Positions 6,960 through 14,612 of a stretch of 18,646 nucleotides of DNA are shown here, in pieces. Source of the stretch: Actinomycetes bacterium (GTDB lineage: Bacteria > Actinomycetota > Actinomycetes > S36-B12 > UBA10799); the NCBI GenBank assembly GCA_029779995.1, contig JAKOZM010000280.1:1-18646 (forward strand). The letters run 5' to 3'. The notes under the pieces are model-generated. The model did not search any database and was not told the DNA's origin. It worked only from the letters and a program-made list of their open reading frames with translations. Numbering within the stretch: the stretch's first letter is position 1; every line of letters begins with the position of its first letter. A program made the position numbers and the translations under genes.

Positions 6960-8024
6960 TCAGCCGGCTGTTCTCGTGCGATAGACCTTGACCATCCGGT
7001 ACGGCTGGTACGTCGTGGTTCTGGGTGCGCGGATGCGCACCGTGACTCGGGTCGCCTGGGTGCCGCTGAGATCCACCCACAGCGCGCCGTCACGCCGGAA
7101 GGTGCGGAAGGTACGAACCTCGCCGGTGGCCTGAGCGGCGATAGGCGTGCCTGTCACCCGCACGGTGGCGTTCTGATTCGCGTTGGTGCGCACCGGCACC
7201 CGCACGATTCTGGTCTGACCGCTGTCCGCGATGGCCTTGGGTAGGTTCAGCGCCTTGATGGGCTTCTGAACCTTCCGATCGACCGGCGTTGGCGTGGGGG
7301 TCGGAGTTGGCGTTGGCGTGCTCGGGGCAGGCGTCGGAGTGACCCCGCCGGGCAGACCCATCGACCCCGTGAGGTACCAACCCATTCCCGCGTCGAGGTC
7401 GTACTGCCCCTTGAGTACTGCACATGCTGACCCGGTCGCGCTGAGCGCTGCCGGGGTCGTGCTGACCACTGCGAAGGCACCTGTCGCCGGGTTGTAAGGC
7501 GCGCCCTTCGCGGATCCGCCTAGACTCTCGGTGCCATCGGAGGTCAGGGTGACGGTCCCGGTCAGGGTGCAGGACAGTGGTCCGACGGCAAGTTTGGAGT
7601 TCACACGCAGGTTGACGACTACTGCGCCAGTGGCAGGGTCCACTGTGCCCGTGATGTCATCAGGAGTTGTCTCATTGGTGGCGTTGGCGATCAGTCCTGA
7701 CAGCTTCGGCCACGTCTGCCCGCTGGCCGGGAATGCCAGAGCTGACGAGGTGACGGTGCCGCTGTTCCAGGTCACGTCCCCAGCGGAGGCGATCAGGGTG
7801 TAGCCGGGTGCGGACCCCACCGGCTTGAGGTAGATGTAACTGCAGCCGGGGATGAAAGCTGTTGACTGGGAAGCGCCGGCGTTGCTGCACTGCGCAATCA
7901 CCGCGTTCGCCGCCCCGTCGCCGATGCTGACGGTGCGGGCCGAGGCAGCGGGGCCGAGCAGGGTGAGACTGCCGCCGACGACACCCATCGCACCGGCCAC
8001 GGCAGCGATGTTTCGTGTTCTCAT
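6960..8024 (-). CDS. Secreted four-Cys protein with basic C-terminal module (copy B)
   Basis: The 354-residue product has a signal peptide (Arg at 2 and 4, hydrophobic 7-23, likely cleavage after AASA near residue 29). The N-terminal domain (about 35-225) has cysteines at 46, 61, 152 and 201 and the landmarks GCSYIYL (60-66), VTWNSGT (84-90), QTWP (103-106), NPATGAFAVV (178-187) and GSACAV (198-203), paralogous to copy A. A Thr-Pro linker (about 229-247) then leads to the basic RTNANQ module (265-354). Start ATG at 8024 is preceded by AAGGAG (8034-8029 on this strand) four bases away; a GTG-led extension to 8126 lacks signal-peptide character and is rejected. The gene is divergent from the FMN riboswitch and rib operon. 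Function is unknown; the linker and module suggest a surface-exposed domain on a stalk. Confidence 0.78.
   Translation of the reverse strand: MRTRNIAAVAGAMGVVGGSLTLLGPAASARTVSIGDGAANAVIAQCSNAGASQSTAFIPGCSYIYLKPVGSAPGYTLIASAGDVTWNSGTVTSSALAFPASGQTWPKLSGLIANATNETTPDDITGTVDPATGAVVVNLRVNSKLAVGPLSCTLTGTVTLTSDGTESLGGSAKGAPYNPATGAFAVVSTTPAALSATGSACAVLKGQYDLDAGMGWYLTGSMGLPGGVTPTPAPSTPTPTPTPTPTPVDRKVQKPIKALNLPKAIADSGQTRIVRVPVRTNANQNATVRVTGTPIAAQATGEVRTFRTFRRDGALWVDLSGTQATRVTVRIRAPRTTTYQPYRMVKVYRTRTAG
6963..7232 (-). other. RTNAGQ C-terminal module, copy 2 (RTNANQ variant)
   Basis: Residues 265-354 of the 354-residue secreted protein. Landmarks: IADSGQT, PVRTNANQ, RRDGALWVDL, RVTVRIRAP, TTTYQPY and a VYRTRTAG end. 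It has 16 Arg/Lys against four acidic residues and aligns with the modules at 5915-6181 and 14312-14587. Confidence 0.68.
7284..7337 (-). repeat. Thr-Pro repeat linker in coding sequence
   Basis: This stretch of the minus-strand secreted protein encodes PTPAPSTP followed by an unbroken TP series. The DNA is an imperfect six-base repeat (GTTGGC, GTGGGG, GTCGGA on the plus strand). Such linkers form extended stalks on exported proteins, and the tract could vary in length by slippage. The subtilase has a shorter version (VVPTPTPK) before the same type of module. Confidence 0.75.
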
Positions 8025-8164
8025 GGAGCTCCTTGGGTTGGGCCGAAGTGGCGGACAGTCAAGCATCGGTGGCGCCTGCATTTCGACCGATCTGGTGGCG
8101 AGGGGGGTGTAATCGGCCGGAGTCACCCGCGCGGGGTGTAGCCCGCGCTCGCCCTCAGCTCGCC

Positions 8165-8180
8165 CGCAGACCCGTCTGCG
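8165..8180. promoter_or_regulatory. Palindrome CGCAGAC-CC-GTCTGCG upstream of the rib operon
   Basis: Seven-base perfect arms around two bases, 38 bases before the aptamer helix P1 and 141 bases before the divergent secreted-protein start at 8024. Its position between divergent genes and its compact dyad symmetry suggest a protein operator. It does not follow any gene, so it is unlikely to be a terminator. No known consensus is claimed. Confidence 0.4.
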
Positions 8181-8198
8181 TGGGGGATTCGACGCGGG

Positions 8199-8216
8199 TG
8201 TGACACCATGGTCACA
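8199..8216. promoter_or_regulatory. Inverted repeat TGTGAC-N6-GTCACA next to the FMN aptamer
   Basis: Two perfect six-base arms separated by ACCATG, ending two bases before aptamer helix P1. It resembles a CRP/GlxR site, but the TGTGA and TCACA half-sites are eight bases apart rather than six. It may be an operator overlapping the rib promoter, for which I could not find convincing -35 and -10 boxes. Confidence 0.35.
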
Positions 8217-8218
8217 AG

Positions 8219-8331
8219 CGTTTCCAGGGTCGGTGAAACTCCGAGCCGGCGGTGAGAGCCCGCGACCCGCGCGAGCGGTGGATCCGGTGGAACTCCGGGG
8301 CCGACGGTGAAAGTCCGGATGGGAGGAGACG
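8219..8331 (+). ncRNA. FMN riboswitch aptamer (RFN element)
   Basis: The conserved RFN landmarks are all present in order: GGGTCGGTGAAACTCCGA (8228-8245), CCGGCGGTGAGAGCCCGCGA (8246-8265), GTGGATCCGGTGGAACTCCG (8278-8297), then GGGGCCGACGGTGAAAGTCC (8298-8317) and GGATGGGAG (8317-8325). The closing helix P1 is CGTTTCC (8219-8225) with GGAGACG (8325-8331), seven pairs including one G-U. The element binds FMN and represses riboflavin genes; here it lies 53 bases before ribE. Confidence 0.95.
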
Positions 8332-8378
8332 TCGGTGCCTCGCTGTGCCGTCCGCCTCCCATGGGGTCAAGGAGGAGG
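8321..8378 (+). promoter_or_regulatory. Expression platform of the FMN riboswitch (Shine-Dalgarno control)
   Basis: CCTCCC at 8355-8360 can pair with GGGAGG at 8321-8326, which overlaps the 3' strand of P1, or its first five bases can pair with GGAGG at 8374-8378 inside the ribE ribosome site. FMN binding, by locking P1, would release 8355-8360 to mask the ribosome site. Without FMN the upstream pairing frees it. There is no U-run, so control is inferred to be translational. Confidence 0.65.
8371..8378 (+). promoter_or_regulatory. Ribosome binding site of ribE
   Basis: GGAGGAGG, six bases before the GTG at 8385. It fixes this GTG as the start and is the target of the anti-Shine-Dalgarno segment at 8355-8359. 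Confidence 0.8.
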
Positions 8379-8384
8379 TAGGCG

Positions 8385-8978
8385 GTGTTCACAGGCCTGG
8401 TCCAGCAGATGGGCACGGTGCGAGATGTCGATGCCGGAGATACCACGCGCCTTGTCATCGTCCCCGACTCTGCTTGGGACAGCCCCTACGAACATGGTGA
8501 GAGCATCGCCACCAGTGGGGTGTGTCTCACGGTGGTGCAAGCGGTCGACGACTGGTTCCGGGTGGATGTGATGGCCCAGACGCTGGCCCTGAGCAGCCTC
8601 TCCGATGTCACCCCGGGTCGTCGTGTGAATCTCGAGCGGGCGATGCGGCTCGGCGATCGCTTGGGCGGGCATCTCGTGCAAGGTCACGTCGACGGTGTGG
8701 CGCCGGTCAGCACCCACCGGCGTGAGCCGGATTGGGATGTCGTCGGATTCGAGCTGCCCGAACACCTGCGCAGATATGTCGTAGCCCAAGGATCCATCTG
8801 CTTGGACGGGGTGTCGCTGACGGTCTCGCGCACGACCGGCACGGGGGCAGAGGTGAGTCTGATCCCCGAGACCCTGCAGGCCACCACGCTCGGTGCTGTC
8901 GGGGTCGGAGACCGTCTCAATGTAGAGGTGGACGTGATCGGCAAATACGTCGAGTCGTTGCTGGGAGGCTACCGATGA
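8385..8978 (+). CDS. ribE: Riboflavin synthase, alpha chain
   Basis: This 197-residue enzyme disproportionates two 6,7-dimethyl-8-ribityllumazines to riboflavin and a pyrimidinedione, the last step of the pathway. The tandem beta-barrel repeats are visible: [12 protein letters not shown] at the N-terminus, [13 protein letters not shown] in barrel one, [12 protein letters not shown] at the start of barrel two, and [12 protein letters not shown] as the matching segment in barrel two. The C-terminal helix ends in [10 protein letters not shown], and the length is normal for the family. The GTG start is set by the GGAGGAGG site and the invariant MFTG beginning. It is the first gene of the rib operon, directly under the FMN riboswitch, and overlaps ribBA by four bases (ATGA). 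The pathway's deaminase/reductase RibD is not in the window. Confidence 0.96.
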   Translation: MFTGLVQQMGTVRDVDAGDTTRLVIVPDSAWDSPYEHGESIATSGVCLTVVQAVDDWFRVDVMAQTLALSSLSDVTPGRRVNLERAMRLGDRLGGHLVQGHVDGVAPVSTHRREPDWDVVGFELPEHLRRYVVAQGSICLDGVSLTVSRTTGTGAEVSLIPETLQATTLGAVGVGDRLNVEVDVIGKYVESLLGGYR

Positions 8979-10183
8979 GGTTCGATTCCATACCTGATGC
9001 CATCGCCGCGATCCGCAATGGCAAGCCGGTGGTCGTCGTGGACGACGAGGACCGCGAGAACGAAGGTGATCTGGTCTTCGCAGCGTCGAAGGCGACCCCG
9101 GAACTGGTCGGGTTCATGATCCGGCACACCTCCGGGGTCATCTGCGTGCCCATGCTCGGCGAGGATCTCGACCGGCTGCTGTTGCCCCCGATGACCGCGG
9201 TCAACGAGGACCGCAAGGGAACCGCGTACTCGGTGAGCGTGGACGCCCGCGATGGCATCTCGACGGGCATCTCCGCGGCCGACCGTGCTCGCACCATCAA
9301 GGTCGTTGTTGATTCTGCGACCGAACCGTGGGAGATCACCCGGCCCGGCCATGTGTTCCCGCTGCGGGCGGTGCCGGGCGGAGTTCTGCAGCGGGCCGGA
9401 CACACCGAGGCCAGTGTTGATCTGGCACGGCTTGCCGGCCTGACGCCAGCCGGCGCGATCTGTGAACTGGTCAATGACGACGGGTCGATGATGCGCGCGC
9501 CGCAGTGCCGGACCTTCGCCGACGAGCACGGCCTGCTCATGATCTCGATCGCCGACCTCATCTCGCACATCCGGCACACGAGCAAACAGATCGAGCGGAT
9601 GGCCGAGACTGTCATCCCCACCGAGTACGGCGACTTCCGGGCGATCGGATACCGCAGCCTGGTGGAACCGACCGAGCACCTCGCCTTGGTCATGGGGGAC
9701 ATAGGGGACGGACGCGATCTCCTGGTCCGCGTCCATTCCGAGTGCCTTACCGGTGATGTCTTCGGCTCGCTGCGCTGCGACTGTGGGCCGCAGCTACATG
9801 CCGCGATGCAGGCCGTGGTCGATGAGGGTCGTGGAATCATCCTGTACGTCAAGGGACACGAGGGCCGGGGGATCGGCCTGCTCAGCAAGTTGCAGGCCTA
9901 CGAACTGCAGGATTCCGGCGCGGACACCATCGAGGCGAATCTGGCGCTGGGCCTGCCTGCGGACGCCCGGGACTACGGGACGGGCGCGCAGATCTTGGCC
10001 GACCTCGGCGTGACCTCCATGCGCCTGCTGACCAACAACCCGGCCAAGCGCGCCGGTTTGGACGGCTTCGGCATTCACATCAAGGAGCGAGTGCCCTTGC
10101 AGATCAAGTCCAACCCCCACAACGAGCGCTATTTGTCGACCAAGGCCGCCCTAATGGGGCATGAGCTGGAGGAGCAGGCATGA
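8975..10183 (+). CDS. ribBA: DHBP synthase / GTP cyclohydrolase II fusion
   Basis: This 402-residue bifunctional enzyme starts both arms of riboflavin synthesis. The N-terminal domain (about 1-200) makes 3,4-dihydroxy-2-butanone 4-phosphate from ribulose 5-phosphate: [15 protein letters not shown] (19-33) holds the metal and substrate acids, with [16 protein letters not shown] (141-156) and [10 protein letters not shown] (163-172). The C-terminal domain (about 205-402) opens [22 protein letters not shown] (253-271) supplies the zinc ligands Cys257, Cys268 and Cys270, and GHEGRGIGL (294-302) and [13 protein letters not shown] (350-362) follow. All key residues are intact in both halves. ATG at 8975 overlaps the ribE stop and is preceded by GGGAGG (8963-8968). 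Its stop overlaps ribH by four bases. Confidence 0.97.
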   Translation: MRFDSIPDAIAAIRNGKPVVVVDDEDRENEGDLVFAASKATPELVGFMIRHTSGVICVPMLGEDLDRLLLPPMTAVNEDRKGTAYSVSVDARDGISTGISAADRARTIKVVVDSATEPWEITRPGHVFPLRAVPGGVLQRAGHTEASVDLARLAGLTPAGAICELVNDDGSMMRAPQCRTFADEHGLLMISIADLISHIRHTSKQIERMAETVIPTEYGDFRAIGYRSLVEPTEHLALVMGDIGDGRDLLVRVHSECLTGDVFGSLRCDCGPQLHAAMQAVVDEGRGIILYVKGHEGRGIGLLSKLQAYELQDSGADTIEANLALGLPADARDYGTGAQILADLGVTSMRLLTNNPAKRAGLDGFGIHIKERVPLQIKSNPHNERYLSTKAALMGHELEEQA

Positions 10184-10656
10184 GCGGTGAAGGCAGGGCT
10201 GCCCCGACGCAGATCTCGGCGGTCGGAGTGCGAGTCGCCGTGGTGGCCGCAAGCTGGCATGACCAGGTGATGGACGGGCTGCTCAACGGGGCCCGTGTGT
10301 ACCTCGCCGAAGTCGGGGCGACCGTCACTGAGCTTCGGGTGCCAGGTTCGTTCGAACTTCCGGTGGTCGCCCAGCGTCTGGCCGCGCAGTACGACGTCGT
10401 GGTCGCCCTCGGGGTGATCATCCGCGGCGGAACACCCCATTTCGAGTACGTGTCGTCGGCGGTGACCGACGGTCTGGGACGGGTGGCACTCGACACCGGT
10501 ACCCCCATTGGTTTCGGCATTCTCACGTGTGACACAGCAGAGCAAGCCCTTGACCGGGCCGGGCTTCCGGGGTCGAGTGAGGACAAAGGACGAGAGGCGG
10601 CGTCGGCGGCCGTCGAGACCTGGGTGATTCTCAAAGGCCTTGCCGCCATGTCGTAG
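10180..10656 (+). CDS. ribH: 6,7-dimethyl-8-ribityllumazine synthase
   Basis: This 158-residue protein condenses 5-amino-6-ribitylaminouracil with dihydroxybutanone phosphate to give the lumazine used by ribE, usually as an icosahedral or pentameric assembly. Family motifs are [20 protein letters not shown] near residues 19-38, the [13 protein letters not shown] segment, and [22 protein letters not shown] with the catalytic histidine of the PHFEYV motif. [15 protein letters not shown] is the C-terminal signature (usually LTxDTxEQAxxRAG). ATG overlaps the ribBA stop (ATGA), so translation is coupled. It ends the rib operon; no clear terminator follows in the 49 bases before the subtilase. Confidence 0.96.
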   Translation: MSGEGRAAPTQISAVGVRVAVVAASWHDQVMDGLLNGARVYLAEVGATVTELRVPGSFELPVVAQRLAAQYDVVVALGVIIRGGTPHFEYVSSAVTDGLGRVALDTGTPIGFGILTCDTAEQALDRAGLPGSSEDKGREAASAAVETWVILKGLAAMS

Positions 10657-10664
10657 GCCGGGTC

Positions 10665-10670
10665 TAGGCT
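10665..10670 (+). promoter_or_regulatory. Possible -10 element for the subtilase gene
   Basis: TAGGCT in the ribH-subtilase gap fits TANNNT. The nearest -35-like sequence, TTGCCG at 10640-10645, has a long 19-base spacer. The subtilase could equally be read through from the rib operon. Confidence 0.25.
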
Positions 10671-10691
10671 CGAGGTGACATTGGTCGTACC

Positions 10692-10699
10692 GGGAGGGG
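10692..10699 (+). promoter_or_regulatory. Ribosome binding site of the subtilase
   Basis: GGGAGGGG, six bases before ATG 10706. It is one of the better ribosome sites in the window and decides this start. Confidence 0.6.
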
Positions 10700-10705
10700 T
10701 TCTCG

Positions 10706-13700
10706 ATGATCAAGAGTTCGTCGATGTGGCGTGCCTGCGCCGTAGCACTGGTCATGGGTCTGGCGTGGTCGGGACTCTCCGGCCCGGCGGGTGCCGCGCC
10801 CACTCCGAGCCCCTTGCCGCTTGGTCCGGCGGACCTACCGGCCTCAGCGGCTGGGCATTCCATCGATGCCCCGCGCGGTGCAACGGGCAATCGGCGCCAG
10901 GCATACCTGTTGAAGCTCGCCACCCTCCCGACCGCGAAGGTGTACCGGACGGCGGGACAGGGGGCTGCTGGCCGGCGGGCCGCTCGCGAACAACTGGCGA
11001 CGGTCGAAGCGGTTCAGGAGCAGGTGATCGAGGCCCTGCCTGCCCGGACCCCCGTGCTGTACCGCACCCATGCCGTGCTCAGCGGGGTGGCCGTGACGAC
11101 GCACGCCAAGAACCTTGACGCGCTCGAGGCGATTCCTGGGGTGGCAGCTGTGTATCCGATCACGCCGAAGGCCCGCAGCCTGTCGTCGGCCATTGCGCTG
11201 CAGGGCGGCCCGATGGCGTGGCAGACGTCAGGGACCGGTGCCGGCATCAAAGTGGCGATCATCGACAGCGGAGTGGACTACACCCACGCCGACTTCGGGG
11301 GACCAGGCACTGAGCAGGCCTTTGAGGACGCCAAAGCCATTGCCGACGGCAGTTGGGTGACGGCCAAGGTGACCACCGGCTTCGATTTCGTCGGCGACGC
11401 CTACGACGGCCAGGATCCCAGTTCGATCCCGGTCCCGGATCCAAACCCGCTGGACTGCAACGGGCACGGCACTCACGTGGCTGGGATCGCGGCCGGTGGT
11501 GGCGTGACCACCGGCGGTGCGCCGTACTCCGGACCCTACGACGCGACCATCGACTACCTGGGCTTGCGGATCGGTCCGGGCATGGCGCCGAGGGCAGAGT
11601 TGCACGCCTACAAGGTGTTCGGCTGCGAAGGATCCACCGACGTAGTGACGCAAGCGATCGACAAGGCCGTCGACCCCGACGGCGACGGCAACCCATCCGA
11701 CGGCGCCGATGTGATCAATATGTCCCTGGGCTCCGACTTCGGGTCCGCCTACGATGCGGATTCCGTTGCCTCCAACGCGGCAGTCGACGCTGGCGTCGTG
11801 GTCGTGGCCTCTGCTGGCAACGGTGGCGACGTCACGGACATCGCCGGGTCACCGGCCAACGCCGTCAAAGCCATCTCGGTGGCCAATTCCGTGGATGCCC
11901 AGAGCATCCTCGACGGGACGGAGATGAGCGTTGATGGCACGCCGCGCACATTCGGGGTGGCCCGCGCGTTTGCCTACGACTGGGCAGCCGATCCCGATCT
12001 GTCTGGTGATGTGGTCCTTGCCCCGGACACCAATGCGACCGCGTGCGAGCCGTTCACTGGCCCCGAGGCGGCGGCGATCACCGGCAAGGTGGCACTGGTC
12101 ACCTGGACGCAGGAGGCGCTGGAGTGTGGGTCTGTCAAACGTGGCGGGAACCTGGCCGCGGCGGGCGCCACCGGCTACATCCTGGCCAACAGCGCCGAAA
12201 CCTTCGATGGCGGGATCACCGGCGTTGCGGCCATTCCTGGTGTGCTGATGGTCAAGTCCGGCGGTGACGCGGTGCGCGCTGCGCTCAATAGCAGTGAACC
12301 GGTGAGTGTCACCGGTACGAGTGTGAATTCGGTGGCCCAGGACATCCCCGGGGACGTCGACAAGGTCGCCGCGTCCTCCTCCCGGGGGATCCGGGCAGCG
12401 GGCAATCTGAAACCGGATATCACCGCGGTGGGCACGAGCGTCTTCTCCGCCGCTGTGGGCACCGGCCAGCAGGGCATCTCCGAGACGGGGACCTCGATGT
12501 CTGGACCCATCGTGGCAGGGCTGGCGGCGCTGGTGCAGCAGGCCCACCCCACCTGGACTCCCGCGCAGGTCAAGGCCGCCCTGATGAACACGGCATCCGA
12601 CCTGTTCAGCGGCGGGGCCGGTACGGGCGACCGCTTCGCCCCCGTGCGGGTGGGTGCCGGGCGCATTCAGGCGGCGTCCGCAGTGACCAGTGACGTCCTG
12701 GCCTATGTCGCTGACGATCCCGGCGCCGTGAGCGTCTCGTTCGGACCACTCGAGGTCGGTGGGCCGATGACGGCGACCAAGACCGTGCGCGTGCAGAACA
12801 CAGGCGCCAGTCCCGTCACCTACGACGTCGCTTTCGACACCTACACCGCCGTGCAGGGAGTGTCGTTCTCCGTCTCGCCGGCCACTCTGATCGTGGCGCC
12901 TGGCGCCACCGAGGACGTGGCTGTGACGTTCGAGGCGGACAGCCGTGCCGCGCTGGACAACAGCGTGGACCCCACGATCGGACGAACCTCGAACCTGGGC
13001 GTACCGCGCACGACCGTGGCTGAGGCCAGCGGGCAGGTGGTGTTCGCGCCTACCTCCGGGGATCCGTTGCGGGTACCCGTGTACGCGGCACCGCGCCCGG
13101 TGTCCGCCCTGACTGGTGGTGGCCAGGTGACCGTTGATCCGGTGACCCAGAAGGCAACGGTCACGATGTCTGGTCCGGGGCTGGGCTTTGGAGTCAATGG
13201 AACGTCGGACGAAGATCCCAGCAACGACATCAACTCCATCGGTGCAGCATTCGAACTCGCCGCGGTGAGTCCGGCTGCGCCTGCGTGCACGTCGCCTTCG
13301 GACGAACTCTGCTACACCATGCCCAACGAGCGGGCGGCCGACATCCGGCGGGTCGGTGTGACGACTGACGACACCTTGGCGTACTTCGCACTCGCCGTGG
13401 ACAAGGCCTGGAACACGCCCGCAGGGAACACCGAGATCGACGTGTATCTCGATACGGACCGGGACGGGACCCAAGACTACGTCGCGTACACCTATCGCTA
13501 TCCCGACACCGACGTGCTGCTGGCCCGGCTGTACGACCTCGATGCCGGCAGGGAGGTGGATGTGCAGTACCTCAATGCCCTGCCAGGAACAGTGAACACT
13601 GCGCTGTACGACAGTGACGTCCTGGTGATGCCGGTGCTGCTGTCCAAGCTGAAGGGGATCAACGCGGCGAACCCGCGGATCGACTACGGGGTGTACGGCT

Positions 13701-14590
13701 GGTCATTGACGGCGCCGTCCCCGATCGACGTCGTGGGCGTGGCCCCCAACGGTGACCTGCAGCTGAGCATGGACATCGAGCAGGCCGGATTGCGGGCCGT
13801 CGACGCCAACAACCAGTCGTTCTACCCCGAAACCCAGGGCACGACGTTGAAAGTCACCCGTAACCCAGCGGTGTACCAGGCCAACAACAGCAAGGGTCTG
13901 ATGCTCGTGCACTTCCACAACGCGGTGGGGGCCAAGTCCGAGGTGCTCGACGTCACGACTGCCGCTGGCGCGACCACCACGACGCTGGTACCGGGTGGTG
14001 CCAGTGGGGAGGTGAACAAGCCGGTCAGTCTGGCCGTGACTGTGGCTGCCGCGACGGGGACTCCCAGAGGTCCGGTGAGCGTTGTGGCGGCCGAGACCGG
14101 TGCGACTCTGGCCAGCGGAACGCTGGATGCGGCGGGCAAAGCGTCGCTGAGTTTCACGCCGACCGCGACGGGCTCTGTGCGGATGTTCGCGCGTTACGCA
14201 GGCAACTCCGAGCACGCGGCCAGTGATTCCGCGGAATCGGTGCTGACGGTCATCGCGACCCCGGTCGTGCCGACCCCGACGCCCAAGCAGCGGCAGGCGG
14301 GCGTCGTGCCACTGCCGCGCCGCATCAAGATCAGCGGTCGCACGTTGATCACGCCGGCGAACACTCGTACCAACGCCGGTCAGCGGGTCACGACCAGGGT
14401 CTCCGGACGTACGCCGGCGGGCCAGCCGAAGTCCTACAGAGTGATCCGCGGCAAGAAGGGCCGGGTCGTCGTGCGCACTTTCGGCAATCGCAACCTGCGA
14501 CTGGTGGTCGTGCAGCGGGCACCGGCCACGCAGGCGTTCACCGCCTTTGAGCGGCGGGTGGTGTACGTGGGCGGTCAGCGCCGCACCTGA
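10706..14590 (+). CDS. Secreted multidomain subtilisin-like serine protease (S8)
   Basis: The 1294-residue preproprotein is exported by a signal peptide (about 1-31, GAGAAP-like cleavage region) and should cleave extracellular proteins. Residues 65-155 look like an inhibitor-I9 propeptide (YLLKLATLP ... GVAAVYP). The S8 domain shows IIDSG (Asp187), NGHGTHVAG (His254), SAGNGG (oxyanion Asn372) and GTSMSGP (Ser597), so the triad is complete. A PA-type insert lies at about 435-540, and a DPDGDGNPSDG loop (323-333) may bind calcium. After the catalytic domain come an Fn3-like beta region (about 670-820), an unrecognised beta region with EIDVYLDTDRDGTQDYVAY (about 870-1030), an Ig-like domain (about 1090-1180), a short Pro-Thr linker, and the basic RTNAGQ module (1203-1294). 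It sits between the rib and his genes and is unrelated to either pathway. Substrates are unknown. Confidence 0.93.
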   Translation: MIKSSSMWRACAVALVMGLAWSGLSGPAGAAPTPSPLPLGPADLPASAAGHSIDAPRGATGNRRQAYLLKLATLPTAKVYRTAGQGAAGRRAAREQLATVEAVQEQVIEALPARTPVLYRTHAVLSGVAVTTHAKNLDALEAIPGVAAVYPITPKARSLSSAIALQGGPMAWQTSGTGAGIKVAIIDSGVDYTHADFGGPGTEQAFEDAKAIADGSWVTAKVTTGFDFVGDAYDGQDPSSIPVPDPNPLDCNGHGTHVAGIAAGGGVTTGGAPYSGPYDATIDYLGLRIGPGMAPRAELHAYKVFGCEGSTDVVTQAIDKAVDPDGDGNPSDGADVINMSLGSDFGSAYDADSVASNAAVDAGVVVVASAGNGGDVTDIAGSPANAVKAISVANSVDAQSILDGTEMSVDGTPRTFGVARAFAYDWAADPDLSGDVVLAPDTNATACEPFTGPEAAAITGKVALVTWTQEALECGSVKRGGNLAAAGATGYILANSAETFDGGITGVAAIPGVLMVKSGGDAVRAALNSSEPVSVTGTSVNSVAQDIPGDVDKVAASSSRGIRAAGNLKPDITAVGTSVFSAAVGTGQQGISETGTSMSGPIVAGLAALVQQAHPTWTPAQVKAALMNTASDLFSGGAGTGDRFAPVRVGAGRIQAASAVTSDVLAYVADDPGAVSVSFGPLEVGGPMTATKTVRVQNTGASPVTYDVAFDTYTAVQGVSFSVSPATLIVAPGATEDVAVTFEADSRAALDNSVDPTIGRTSNLGVPRTTVAEASGQVVFAPTSGDPLRVPVYAAPRPVSALTGGGQVTVDPVTQKATVTMSGPGLGFGVNGTSDEDPSNDINSIGAAFELAAVSPAAPACTSPSDELCYTMPNERAADIRRVGVTTDDTLAYFALAVDKAWNTPAGNTEIDVYLDTDRDGTQDYVAYTYRYPDTDVLLARLYDLDAGREVDVQYLNALPGTVNTALYDSDVLVMPVLLSKLKGINAANPRIDYGVYGWSLTAPSPIDVVGVAPNGDLQLSMDIEQAGLRAVDANNQSFYPETQGTTLKVTRNPAVYQANNSKGLMLVHFHNAVGAKSEVLDVTTAAGATTTTLVPGGASGEVNKPVSLAVTVAAATGTPRGPVSVVAAETGATLASGTLDAAGKASLSFTPTATGSVRMFARYAGNSEHAASDSAESVLTVIATPVVPTPTPKQRQAGVVPLPRRIKISGRTLITPANTRTNAGQRVTTRVSGRTPAGQPKSYRVIRGKKGRVVVRTFGNRNLRLVVVQRAPATQAFTAFERRVVYVGGQRRT
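14312..14587 (+). other. RTNAGQ C-terminal module, copy 3
   Basis: Residues 1203-1294 of the subtilase. Landmarks: IKISGRT, NTRTNAGQ, GKKGRVVVRT, NLRLVVV, RAPATQAF and a final QRRT. By direct count it has 18 Arg and 4 Lys against one Glu. It aligns with the modules at 5915-6181 and 6963-7232 on the opposite strand. Confidence 0.7.
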
Positions 14591-14599
14591 GCCCCCAAC

Positions 14600-14605
14600 T
14601 ACCCT
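14600..14605 (+). promoter_or_regulatory. Putative leaderless -10 element for hisE
   Basis: TACCCT ends seven bases before the GTG at 14613, the same spacing as at 866-879. No Shine-Dalgarno sequence lies in the 22 bases between the subtilase stop and hisE, so a leaderless transcript starting at GTG is the simplest reading. Confidence 0.45.
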
Positions 14606-14612
14606 TGTAACC

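Noticed and set aside
7284..7337. Short-repeat array resembling CRISPR or minisatellite
   Set aside because: It is the codon repeat of a Thr-Pro linker within a gene; there are no spacers.
8025..8126. N-terminal extension of secreted protein copy B
   Set aside because: It would place 34 polar residues before a good signal peptide and ignore the AAGGAG site before ATG 8024.
8199..8216. CRP/GlxR binding site
   Set aside because: The TGTGA and TCACA half-sites are separated by eight bases, not the six of the known consensus; kept only as an unassigned inverted repeat.
8917..9888. Minus-strand open frame opposite ribBA
   Set aside because: Ser/Arg-rich shadow of an unmistakable RibBA; no motif or initiation signal.
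11849..13474. 541-residue minus-strand open frame inside the subtilase gene
   Set aside because: Arg/His/Gly-rich composition typical of an antisense shadow; the plus strand has a complete protease with catalytic motifs.
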